A DNA stretch of 64,000 nt, from assembly GCF_000455825.1 (NCBI RefSeq), contig NZ_ATAO01000179.1:1-64000 (forward strand), given 5' to 3'. The notes under the pieces were generated by a model. It had not been told where the DNA came from, made no database searches, and saw only the letters and a list, made by a program, of their open reading frames with translations. Made by a program: the position numbers and the translations under genes. This DNA comes from Microbacterium maritypicum MF109. Its GTDB lineage: Bacteria > Actinomycetota > Actinomycetes > Actinomycetales > Microbacteriaceae. Of this stretch, positions 38,041 to 45,495 are shown piece by piece. The first letter of the stretch is position 1. Each line of letters opens with the position of its first letter.

Positions 38041-38132
38041 CAAGGGGAGTACTCCCGAATGCGGCGACGTCGTCATTACGAGCACGAGATCGTGCTCCGG
38101 CCCGCCGGCCCGTGAGGGTGGAGGAGACCTTG
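38041..38132 (+). promoter_or_regulatory. yybP-ykoY (manganese) riboswitch
   Basis: The leader begins CAAGGGGAGTA and ends GTGAGGGTGGAGGAGACCTTG. These are the two conserved metal-binding loops of the yybP-ykoY family, GGGGAGUA and the GAGACCUU block, and the closing helix CAAGG (38041-38045) pairs with CCTTG (38128-38132). A central hairpin GAGCACG/CGTGCTC (38080-38097) fits the variable arm. The family binds Mn2+ and usually turns on exporters or metal-linked membrane proteins. The match was made by eye; covariance-model scoring would settle it. Confidence 0.78.
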
Positions 38133-38192
38133 GCACCCGCATCGCGGGCTGCCGAGAGAACCCTGCCGTCGTCCCGGCGTCGTGGATCCGCG

Positions 38193-38218
38193 GTGGTCCG
38201 CACCACGAAAGGGACCAC
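38193..38218 (+). promoter_or_regulatory. Possible expression-platform hairpin before the riboswitch-controlled gene
   Basis: GTGGTCC (38193-38199) pairs with GGACCAC (38212-38218), which overlaps the likely ribosome site AAAGGGA just before the ATG at 38221. Opening or closing this stem would switch translation, the expected output for a riboswitch acting at translation start. Confidence 0.5.
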
Positions 38219-38220
38219 TC

Positions 38221-39159
38221 ATGGGAAAGCTCTCCCGACTGATCGGAATGGCATCCGAAGCACTCGAGAAGAACGCCGGCACGGGGCGCGACCCTCACGC
38301 GGGCGACCGATCGCGCTCGCAGGACGGGTCCCGGTCGACGGACTGGGGAGGCATGCTCCGTGGAGCAGTCGACGCGGTCCGCGGTCCTGCCGACCCCGCA
38401 CGGTCGTCAGGCCAGGACAGGCCTTCGTCGGCCGACCCGTACGCGCCGCCGGCCGCGTCCGGTGGACGACCGCGTCCCGCGAACACGGCACCATCTGCTG
38501 CAGACCCGTACGCGCCGCCTCCTCACGGAACCGCGCGGGGCTCACACGCCGTGACCGACGCCGACCGAGCGGCCATCGCCCGCTACGACTACCTCCTCCA
38601 GACGGCGGATCCGCAGCGTGTCGAACAGATCCACCGCGAGGCGTTCGCCCGCCTCACACCTGACCAGCGCGCGCAGGTCGAGGCCCGGATGAGGCAGGAG
38701 CTCGAACCCGGTGAGCGACCGCGGTCCTCGTCGGCGGACGACCTCGCCCGCGCCGCCGGACGTGCTGAGGCCATGAAGCCGGGCCGGATGCGCGGACTGC
38801 TGTCGCGAGCACGTGGAGCCGGTATCGGTGGCGCGGGTGGTGGTGCGGCGGTCGCGGCTGGTGGCGCGGCCGTCGGATTGCTCGGCGTGGTGGCGGGCGG
38901 GGCCGTCCTCAGCACCGTGGCGGGGCCCCTGTTGGAGCAGGCCGCGAACATCGGCGTCGACTTCGGCGCGATGGCGGAGGGCATCGACATCGAGTCCCTG
39001 GCCGCCGGCATCGACGTCGAGTCGCTCACGGGAGGTGCCGGTGAGCTCCTGGGCTCGGCCGGCGAGACCGTGTCGGGTCTGGGCGATGCGGCGAGCGGGT
39101 GGGGCGAGCAACTCGGCAATCTCGGCATCCCCGGTATCGGCGACATCTTCGGGCGCTGA
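38221..39159 (+). CDS. Unrecognised protein controlled by the manganese-type riboswitch
   Basis: I do not recognise a function. The 312 residues begin with an amphipathic segment (MGKLSRLIGMASEAL), then a Ser/Arg/Pro-rich linker that holds two copies of SADPYAPP-like sequence (residues 71-77 and 94-100). A compact charged block follows (RYDYLLQTADPQRVEQIHREAF, LTPDQRAQVEARMRQEL, about 121-161). Next is a Gly/Ala-rich hydrophobic stretch (about 201-236) that may insert in the membrane, and an acidic/Gly-rich C-terminus with a repeated GIDIESLAAGIDVESL. Acidic pairs there could bind metal, but this is speculation. It starts 89 bases after the riboswitch, and the DedA gene follows after 6 bases. 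Confidence 0.75.
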   Translation: MGKLSRLIGMASEALEKNAGTGRDPHAGDRSRSQDGSRSTDWGGMLRGAVDAVRGPADPARSSGQDRPSSADPYAPPAASGGRPRPANTAPSAADPYAPPPHGTARGSHAVTDADRAAIARYDYLLQTADPQRVEQIHREAFARLTPDQRAQVEARMRQELEPGERPRSSSADDLARAAGRAEAMKPGRMRGLLSRARGAGIGGAGGGAAVAAGGAAVGLLGVVAGGAVLSTVAGPLLEQAANIGVDFGAMAEGIDIESLAAGIDVESLTGGAGELLGSAGETVSGLGDAASGWGEQLGNLGIPGIGDIFGR

Positions 39160-39165
39160 TCGCGG

Positions 39166-39831
39166 ATGGTCCTCACTGCTGCCGCCGATCATGGCTTCAC
39201 CGGGCTCACCGGATTCGCGGCCGACGTCCTCACCGCACTCGGGGATGTCGGGGTGGGTGTGCTGGTCTTCCTCGAAGTCCTGGTGCCCCCCATCCCGAGC
39301 GAGGTCATCCTGCCGTTCGCGGGGTACCTCAGCCAGAGCGGCGCCCTGAACCTGGGGTGGTTGATCTTCTGGAGCACTCTCGCGTCCCTGCTGGGCGCTT
39401 TGCTGCTGTACGGACTCGGTGCCGCGATCGGCATGGATCGGGCCGTGCGCATGCTGGCGGCCACTCGGCTGGTGAGCCGGTCCGACCTCGAGCGGGGAGG
39501 GGACTGGTTCGTGCGCAGCGGCGGTTGGACCGTGCTGGTCGGGCGGATGGTCCCCGGCGTCCGCAGCCTCATCTCGATCCCGGCGGGCGCATCCCGCATG
39601 AACCTCGTGACGTTCAGCATCTACACGGTCATCGGCAGCGGCCTCTGGAACACACTCCTGCTGGGCGTCGGCGCAGCGCTGGGCACGCAGCACGAGCAGT
39701 TGGAGCAGTATCTCGGCTATCTCGACTACGTCGTGTACTCGGCGATCGCGATCGCACTCGTCGTCCTGATCGTGCGGAGGATCCGTGAGGCCTCGGGCGA
39801 GAAGAAGCGAGCCGTCGACATCGAAGACTGA
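39166..39831 (+). CDS. DedA family membrane protein
   Basis: 221-residue membrane protein of the DedA/VTT family, whose members flip or scramble lipid carriers and support envelope integrity and proton-motive force. Family landmarks are the re-entrant segment FLEVLVPPIPSEVILPFAGYLSQSGALN and the GGWTVLVGRMVPGVRSLISIPAGASRMN block with its essential arginines. It begins 6 bases after the unrecognised gene and so lies under the same leader. Some DedA proteins affect metal or lipid-carrier homeostasis, which would suit a manganese-sensing leader, but this is inference. Confidence 0.92.
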   Translation: MVLTAAADHGFTGLTGFAADVLTALGDVGVGVLVFLEVLVPPIPSEVILPFAGYLSQSGALNLGWLIFWSTLASLLGALLLYGLGAAIGMDRAVRMLAATRLVSRSDLERGGDWFVRSGGWTVLVGRMVPGVRSLISIPAGASRMNLVTFSIYTVIGSGLWNTLLLGVGAALGTQHEQLEQYLGYLDYVVYSAIAIALVVLIVRRIREASGEKKRAVDIED

Positions 39832-39854
39832 GAGGGCGGGGCCGAACCCCGGTG

Positions 39855-39927
39855 TGCCCCCGCTGGGACTCGAACCCAGACTGAAGCGATTTTAAGTCGC
39901 CTGCCTCTGCCATTGGGCTACGGGGGC
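39855..39927 (-). tRNA. tRNA with UAA anticodon (nominally Leu), short variable arm
   Basis: The minus strand folds as a complete cloverleaf of 73 bases: acceptor GCCCCCG/CGGGGGC, D-arm GCC/GGC, anticodon stem GGCGA/TCGCT with loop CTTAAAA, a 5-base variable region, T-arm CTGGG-TTCGAGT-CCCAG and discriminator A. CCA is not encoded. The loop gives anticodon UAA, which reads the very rare UUA leucine codon. Bacterial leucine tRNAs normally have a long variable arm, which is absent here, so the amino acid identity needs checking. Confidence 0.85.
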
Positions 39928-40013
39928 CTCGCCGCCAGCCTATCGCCGTGCCCGCATGCGACGCGGTGCCGCAGGGGGTGATCCCGAGTCCGATGAGGCC
40001 TTAGGGTGGGGGA

Positions 40014-41261
40014 GTGCTCGACCTCATCGACGAACTGAGCCCCGTCCATGGTGCGCCCGCGGTCGCCCCCGAGTGGGAGGACCCGGCCCGCTACTGGCCG
40101 CGCCTGTCCGCCGTGACCGGGCATCTCCCCGCCCCGGTCGCGGTGATCGACAGGGAGGCGCTCCGCTACAACGCCATGGACCTTCTGGTGCGGGCCGGCG
40201 GGCTGCCGATCCGTGTCGCCTCGAAGTCGGTGCGCGTGCGATCCGTGCTCGATGCCGTGCTCGCGCTGCCCGGGTTCCACGGCATCCTCGCCTTCACGCT
40301 GGAGGAAGCGCTCTGGCTCGCCGAGACGCACGACGACATCATGCTCGGCTACCCGACCGTGGATCGCGGAGGACTGGAACGGCTGTTCGCCGACGAGCAG
40401 GCCGCGCAGCGCATCACCCTGATGGTCGACGACCTCGTGCATCTCGATCTGATCGACAGCGTCGCCGGCCCGGGGTCGCGACCCGAACTCCGCGTCGCGA
40501 TCGACGTCGACGCCTCCTGGCGCTCGTCGCTCCTCGGCCACATCGGCGTCCGACGCTCGGCGCTGTTCAGCGCCGGAGAGGTGGCGGCATTCGCTCGCAA
40601 GGTGGTCGCGCGGCCAGGGTTCCGGCTCGTCGGACTGCAGATGTATGACGCGCAGATCGCGGGACAGGGCGATGACGCCGGGCCCGATGCGCCGTTGATC
40701 CGGATGGTGCAGGCCCGCTCGCGCAATGAGCTGCGGGAACGCCGGGCAGCCATCGTCTCCGCCGTCGGCGCGATCGCTCCGCTGGAGATCCTCAACGGCG
40801 GTGGCACCGGATCGCTCGAGTTCACTGGAAGCGACGAGTCCCTCACCGAGGCGAGTGCGGGGAGCGGGCTCCTGGGCGGCCATCTGTTCGACGGGTACCG
40901 TTCGTTCCGACCTGCTCCAGCCTCGGCGTTCGCGTTCGACGTGGTGCGGCGCCCGGCCGTCGACATCGCCACCGTGCTCGGCGGAGGCTGGATCGCCTCC
41001 GGCCCCGCAGTCGCGTCCCGTCAGCCGCGTCCCGTATGGCCGGAAGGGCTCCACACGCTCTCCCGGGAAGCGGCTGGAGAAGTGCAGACACCGCTCCAGG
41101 GGCCGACGGCCACGTCGCTGGGCGTGGGGGACCGGGTCTGGTTCCGTCATGCCAAGAGCGGCGAGCCGGCCGAGCGCATCGAGAGTTACCACCTGGTCTC
41201 GGGCGACGAGATCATCGACGAGCTGCCGACCTACCGCGGCGAGGGAAAGGCCTTCCTGTGA
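40014..41261 (+). CDS. PLP-dependent alanine racemase/D-threonine aldolase-like protein
   Basis: 415-residue fold-type III PLP protein, similar to the group annotated as amino acid deaminase/aldolase. The PLP lysine lies in LPIRVASKSVRVRSVLDAV near residue 68 on the first barrel strand, followed by FTLEEALWLAE, VAIDVDASWRSS and the phosphate-binding GGGTGS around residue 263. The C-terminal beta domain ends in VGDRVWFRHAKSGEPAERI, where such enzymes carry metal ligands. TAGGGT at 40002-40007 lies 6 bases before the GTG, so the mRNA is probably leaderless. The stop overlaps the next start (GTGA); the pair with a lactone oxidase is inferred to act together. Confidence 0.8.
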   Translation: MLDLIDELSPVHGAPAVAPEWEDPARYWPRLSAVTGHLPAPVAVIDREALRYNAMDLLVRAGGLPIRVASKSVRVRSVLDAVLALPGFHGILAFTLEEALWLAETHDDIMLGYPTVDRGGLERLFADEQAAQRITLMVDDLVHLDLIDSVAGPGSRPELRVAIDVDASWRSSLLGHIGVRRSALFSAGEVAAFARKVVARPGFRLVGLQMYDAQIAGQGDDAGPDAPLIRMVQARSRNELRERRAAIVSAVGAIAPLEILNGGGTGSLEFTGSDESLTEASAGSGLLGGHLFDGYRSFRPAPASAFAFDVVRRPAVDIATVLGGGWIASGPAVASRQPRPVWPEGLHTLSREAAGEVQTPLQGPTATSLGVGDRVWFRHAKSGEPAERIESYHLVSGDEIIDELPTYRGEGKAFL

Positions 41262-42571
41262 CGAGAATCGGCGGCACCTGGCAGAACTGGGGCCGCTCGG
41301 CCTCGGTCCGACCCGTGCGTGTGGAGCGTCCGCGCAGCCCGGAGGGCGTGCAGCGCGCGGTGATCGCCGCAGTCAAGCACGGGTTGCCGGTGAAGGCCGT
41401 CGGCGCCGGTCACAGCTTCACGGGCATCGCGGTGGCCCCGGGCGTCCTGCTCGAACTCGACGACCTGCAGGGCCTCGTCTCCGTGGACACCGCCACCGGG
41501 CGGGTGACGTTGCTCGCCGGCACTCGGCTGCACCGCATCCCGGCTCTGCTCGCGCCCTATGGGCTCGCGATGGAGAACCTCGGCGACATCGATCGGCAGT
41601 CGATCGCCGGTGCGATATCGACGGGCACGCACGGAACGGGAGCCGGATACGGCGGCCTCGCGACCCAGGTGGTCGGTGTCACGATGGTCACGGCGGCCGG
41701 CGAGTTCCTCCGCATTGACGAGGAGCACGAGAATGAGCTCCTGCCCGCCGTGGCGTTGGGCCTCGGCGCGCTCGGCATCGTCGTCGAGGTGACTCTCCAG
41801 TGCGTGCCCGCGTTCGTCATGCACGCGATCGACGAGCCGGTGGCCCTGGACGAGGTGCTGGCCAGCCTCGACGAGCGCGTCGCTGCCGCCGATCACTTCG
41901 AGTTCTACTGGTTCCCCCACACCGATGTGGCCCTGACCAAGCGCCAGACGCGCATGCCGGAGGCGACGGTCCGCAAGCCGCTCCCGGCGGTCGGGCGATG
42001 GATCGATGAGACGCTGCTCTCGAACGGCGTGTATCGCGTGGTGTGCGCGGCGGGCCAGGTCATCCCCGCGATCACTCCACCCTTCAGCCGGCTCGCCGTC
42101 AAGCTCACGGGCGATCGCGAATACACCGAGCTGTCGCACCGGGTGCTCATCCAGAGCAGGACCGTGAGATTCCGCGAGATGGAGTACGCGATCCCCGCCG
42201 AGAACGCCGTGGCCGCCTTCCAGGCGGTCCGGGCGCTCATCGACCGACGAGGGTGGCGGATCGAGTTCCCGATCGAGGTGCGGTTCGCGGCCGCCGACGA
42301 CCGCTGGCTGTCGACGGCCCATGGGCGTGCCAGCGCCTACATCGCCGTGCACCGGTACTGGCGAGCCGACCCCACGGAGTACTTCGGTGCCGTCGAAGAG
42401 ATCATGCACGAATACGGGGGACGCCCGCACTGGGGCAAGCTCCACACGCTGACCGCGGAGACGCTCCGGGAGCGGTACCCGCGGTTCGACGATTTCGTCA
42501 CGCTGCGCGATCGCCTCGACCCCGAACGTCGATTCGCCAACCGCTATCTTGAACGGGTCCTCGGCAGCTGA
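41258..42571 (+). CDS. FAD-linked D-arabinono-1,4-lactone oxidase family protein
   Basis: 437-residue flavoenzyme of the gulonolactone/arabinonolactone oxidase (ALO) group. The N-terminal PCMH FAD domain has VKAVGAGHSFTGIAV, where the His normally carries the covalent flavin, and SIAGAISTGTHGTG. The C-terminal ALO domain has PIEVRFAAADDRWLSTAHGR and the HWGK motif (PHWGKLHTL), followed by DPERRFANRYLERVL. It begins in a GTGA overlap with the upstream PLP gene. The substrate might be an aldonolactone or sugar alcohol; the physiological link with the PLP enzyme is unknown. Confidence 0.88.
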   Translation: MTRIGGTWQNWGRSASVRPVRVERPRSPEGVQRAVIAAVKHGLPVKAVGAGHSFTGIAVAPGVLLELDDLQGLVSVDTATGRVTLLAGTRLHRIPALLAPYGLAMENLGDIDRQSIAGAISTGTHGTGAGYGGLATQVVGVTMVTAAGEFLRIDEEHENELLPAVALGLGALGIVVEVTLQCVPAFVMHAIDEPVALDEVLASLDERVAAADHFEFYWFPHTDVALTKRQTRMPEATVRKPLPAVGRWIDETLLSNGVYRVVCAAGQVIPAITPPFSRLAVKLTGDREYTELSHRVLIQSRTVRFREMEYAIPAENAVAAFQAVRALIDRRGWRIEFPIEVRFAAADDRWLSTAHGRASAYIAVHRYWRADPTEYFGAVEEIMHEYGGRPHWGKLHTLTAETLRERYPRFDDFVTLRDRLDPERRFANRYLERVLGS

Positions 42572-42659
42572 TCGGTCTGCGGTCGTCGCCGGGCATGCCC
42601 AGTCCACGTGCAGGCTGCGCGTCTAGGATGAGAGAAACACGAGGAAGGGTGGGCCTCTG

Positions 42660-43226
42660 ATGGAATGGCTCGTGCCGGTACTGATCGTTGTCGGAGTGAT
42701 CCTGCTCGTCGGCATCTATCTGTGGGCCACGTACAACTCGCTGGTGCAGCTGAACGTCCGCGTCGATGAGGCGTGGAGCGGAATCACGGTGCAGCTGAAG
42801 CGACGAGCCGACCTCATCCCCAACCTGATCGAGACGGTCAAGGGATATGCCTCCCATGAGAAGGCCGTCTTCGAGAACGTGACTCGCGCGCGTGCCGAGA
42901 CGCTGTCGGCGGGAGGCCCCGGGGAAGCAGGCATCGCCGAGGGACACCTGCAACAGGCTCTGCGCAGCTTGTTCGCGGTCGCCGAGGCGTACCCGCAGCT
43001 GCAGGCGAGCACGAACTTCCTCCAGGTGCAGCAGGCACTGGTCGACACCGAGGACAAGATCCAGGCCGCACGCCGTTTCTACAACGGCGGTGTGCGCGAG
43101 CTCAACACCAAGATCAAGGTGTTCCCGAACAACCTGTTCGCGAAGGGCTTGGGCTTCTCCGAGCGGGAGTTCTTCGAGGTCGCCGACAGCAGCGCCATCT
43201 CCGAGCCACCGCGCGTGCAGTTCTGA
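42660..43226 (+). CDS. LemA family protein
   Basis: 188-residue protein with one N-terminal membrane helix (VPVLIVVGVILLVGIYLW, residues 5-22) and a long four-helix soluble domain. The LemA signature is visible as YNSLVQLNVRVDEAWSGITVQLKRRADLIPNLIETVKGYASHE in pieces, then YPQLQASTNFLQVQQALVDTEDKIQAARRFYN and VFPNNLFAKGLGF. The family is widespread, and its role is unclear; it is often linked with TPM/YgcG membrane proteins, none of which is adjacent here. A ribosome site GAGGAAGG lies further upstream than usual. A small hairpin follows, shared with the convergent neighbour. Confidence 0.93.
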   Translation: MEWLVPVLIVVGVILLVGIYLWATYNSLVQLNVRVDEAWSGITVQLKRRADLIPNLIETVKGYASHEKAVFENVTRARAETLSAGGPGEAGIAEGHLQQALRSLFAVAEAYPQLQASTNFLQVQQALVDTEDKIQAARRFYNGGVRELNTKIKVFPNNLFAKGLGFSEREFFEVADSSAISEPPRVQF

Positions 43227-43248
43227 TGACCTCCGCCTGACCAGACCC

Positions 43249-43266
43249 CTCTCACCACGGTGAGAG
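43249..43266. terminator. Short hairpin between convergent genes
   Basis: CTCTCACC (43249-43256) and GGTGAGAG (43259-43266) are perfectly complementary. The hairpin covers the last codons of the minus-strand gene and lies just after lemA. It lacks a T-run, so terminator function is only possible. Confidence 0.35.
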
Positions 43267-44157
43267 CACGAGACCGTCGGCGGTGAATGAGACATCGCCG
43301 CGCAGGCTCCAGGAGTCGGTGCGATACGTGGTGGTGCGAGGTTCGCCGTTCTGGCCGGTCCCGGTGACGGTGGCCACGAGAACTCCACCCTCCGCTGTGA
43401 AACCGGCTGGGGACAGCGCGATGGTCGGTGACTCGTCGATCCGATAGCGGATGCCGGTCACATCGCGGAACTCCGTCCCCCAGGGGATTCGGATTCCGCA
43501 GCCCTCCGCCTCCGTGGTGGCTGGGGCGGTACAGGTCTCGAGGAGCTCGTCGAGCCTGTCCTGTGCGGCAGCAGTCGCTTCCGGGCGCACGGCGACATCG
43601 ACCGTCGCCGTGGTCTTCGCGCCGGGCAGCACCGACACCGATCTCTCGCCGTCGAGCAGCGTCGTCGGCGCGACAGCCACGGTGTAGGTCGCAGGCAGCA
43701 GCGGAACACCCTTCCCTGCCGGAATGGTCGCGTCGCCGATCGCCACGTCGGAGCCGATGCTCGATTCAATGGTCAGGCTGCCCAGACCCGCGGAGTCGAC
43801 GATCCAACGGTCCTCCACGACGCCGAGGCTCAGTTGCGCCTCCTGCGACGCGCCGTCGAGGCGGAAGGAGATGTCGACGACGGCGGATGCTCCGTCGGCG
43901 TCTTCACGGACGCGCGTGACCTTGGCATCCTCGATCAGTGAGGTCGCGGCGTCGAACGCGTCAAGGGCGGTCCTCGAGACCTTCATCCCGGTGGCTGCCA
44001 CAGCATCGGGGTCGCCGGATTCCAGGGCGTGCAGGTAGTCGAGTGCCGCCTCCTCGGGAGTGGACGAAGGGGCTGTCGACTGCCAGATCCACAGGCCCGC
44101 GGCGGCCAGGACGAGTCCCGCGGCACCGCCGATGAGCCACCAGCGCGCCCTTCTCAC
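43252..44157 (-). CDS. Membrane-anchored extracytoplasmic protein of unknown function
   Basis: I do not recognise the family. The 301-residue protein has a basic N-terminus and one membrane helix (WWLIGGAAGLVLAAAGLWIW). Next is a short helical domain like the DUF4878/NTF2-type entry (TPEEAALDYLHALESGDPDAVAATG), then beta-strand-rich repeats of about 80 residues. Two cysteines (ETCTAPATTEAEGCG) could form a disulfide outside the cell. A GTG start at 44157 overlaps the stop of the YcaQ-like gene by 4 bases and needs translational coupling. The frame is open upstream, but that part is antisense shadow. Confidence 0.7.
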   Translation of the reverse strand: MRRARWWLIGGAAGLVLAAAGLWIWQSTAPSSTPEEAALDYLHALESGDPDAVAATGMKVSRTALDAFDAATSLIEDAKVTRVREDADGASAVVDISFRLDGASQEAQLSLGVVEDRWIVDSAGLGSLTIESSIGSDVAIGDATIPAGKGVPLLPATYTVAVAPTTLLDGERSVSVLPGAKTTATVDVAVRPEATAAAQDRLDELLETCTAPATTEAEGCGIRIPWGTEFRDVTGIRYRIDESPTIALSPAGFTAEGGVLVATVTGTGQNGEPRTTTYRTDSWSLRGDVSFTADGLVLSPW

Positions 44158-45407
44158 GTCCGGCTCTCCCGCGCATGCAGATGACGGCCCACGGCACGGC
44201 TGTTCGCCAGCGCTGCATGCAGGGCATCGGTGGCGTCGCCCCAGCCGGAGACCGAGACGTTCTCCAGACCCTGCCACTCCGCCGCGAGGGTGAGCTCTGC
44301 CGCGATCGGTTCCGCATCGCCGGGGCGCGCCTGCGGTTCCCACCAGGCGGACTGGACCTGCAGCGTCGACGTCGCGCGGTCGGCCTTGAGGTCGACCCGC
44401 GCCACGATGCGGTCGCCGACGAGGACGGGCAAGGAGTAATAGCCGTACCGACGCTTCTCCGCCGGCACATAGATCTCGATGCGGTAGTCGAGTTCGAACG
44501 CGCGGAGTGCTCGATCGCGGAACCACACGACGGGGTCGAACGGGGTCAGGATCGCGGCCGCATCGATTCCCCGGGGAAGCACCGCGTCACGATGCCGCCA
44601 GGCCGCGAGCGGACGCCCGCCACGTTCCCAGCCGCGCACCTGCACCGGCTGCAACTCGCCCGCATCGGCGAGGTCGGCGATCGAGCGGGCGACGGCCGCC
44701 CGGTCGCGGATCCGGTAGTAGTCTGCGAGGTCGGACTGCGTCGCGACACCGCTCGAACGGGCCGCGCGACGCGTCAGCTCGAGAATCGCATCGGCGCGGG
44801 AGACCTCCTCCGAGCGGATGCCGTCGGGGATCACATGCGCGGCCAGCGCATACGTGCGCTCGAAACCGCGGCGCCCGCTGATCGCGACGTCGCCGACACG
44901 CCACAGGTGCTCGAGGGCGAGCTTCACATCGTCCCAGTCCCACCACGTTCCCCGCTCTCGGGGTGCATCGGCGCGGAGGTCGGCCGGCCGCAGCGGCCCA
45001 CGCGCGCGCAACTCGTCCTGCACCCACTGCACCGTGCGCGCGTTGCTGCTCATCCAGGAGTCCTCGCCGGCCCACCGCCGACGGAAGTCCTCCATGCGGA
45101 ACCGCCACAGCGGCCAGTCCTGGATCGGGATGAAGGTCGCCTCGTGCGCGAGGTACTCCACGTAGTGGGTCGTGCGGGAGAGGAAGACGCGGTCGAGGAG
45201 AGCGGGTTCATACGCGCCGAGTCGCGAGAACAACGGCAGGTAGTGGGACCGGGCGAACACGTTGACCGAATCGATCTGGAGCACCCCGAGCCGGTCCATG
45301 ACCCGGTGCACGTGCCGCCCCGTGACCGATGCGGGGCGGGTGCGTGTGAAGCCCTGAGCAGCCAGAGCGATGCGGCGTGCCTGGGTGGAGCTGAGGGTGT
45401 CGGTCAC
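44154..45407 (-). CDS. YcaQ/AlkZ-like winged-helix DNA glycosylase family protein
   Basis: 417-residue protein of the HTH_42 family, to which E. coli YcaQ and Streptomyces AlkZ belong; those unhook interstrand crosslinks in DNA. Typical segments are LSSTQARRIALAAQGF, LGVLQIDSVNVFARSHYLPLFSRLG, YVEYLAHEATFIP and the later WERGGRPLAAW and ILTPFDPVVWFRDRALRAFELDYRIEIYVP, with PAEKRRYGYYSLPVLVGDRIVARVDLKADR. The catalytic QxQ/QxD motif corresponds to VLQIDSV. TACCCT (45419-45414) lies 6 bases before the GTG on this strand, a leaderless start. Confidence 0.88.
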   Translation of the reverse strand: MTDTLSSTQARRIALAAQGFTRTRPASVTGRHVHRVMDRLGVLQIDSVNVFARSHYLPLFSRLGAYEPALLDRVFLSRTTHYVEYLAHEATFIPIQDWPLWRFRMEDFRRRWAGEDSWMSSNARTVQWVQDELRARGPLRPADLRADAPRERGTWWDWDDVKLALEHLWRVGDVAISGRRGFERTYALAAHVIPDGIRSEEVSRADAILELTRRAARSSGVATQSDLADYYRIRDRAAVARSIADLADAGELQPVQVRGWERGGRPLAAWRHRDAVLPRGIDAAAILTPFDPVVWFRDRALRAFELDYRIEIYVPAEKRRYGYYSLPVLVGDRIVARVDLKADRATSTLQVQSAWWEPQARPGDAEPIAAELTLAAEWQGLENVSVSGWGDATDALHAALANSRAVGRHLHARESRT

Positions 45408-45495
45408 ACGGCCAGGGTATCTCCGGCCGCCGACATGCCACCCCCCGGAGAAAGGATGCGTCCGACGGCATACGGCATGACCGTAGACTTGGGCG

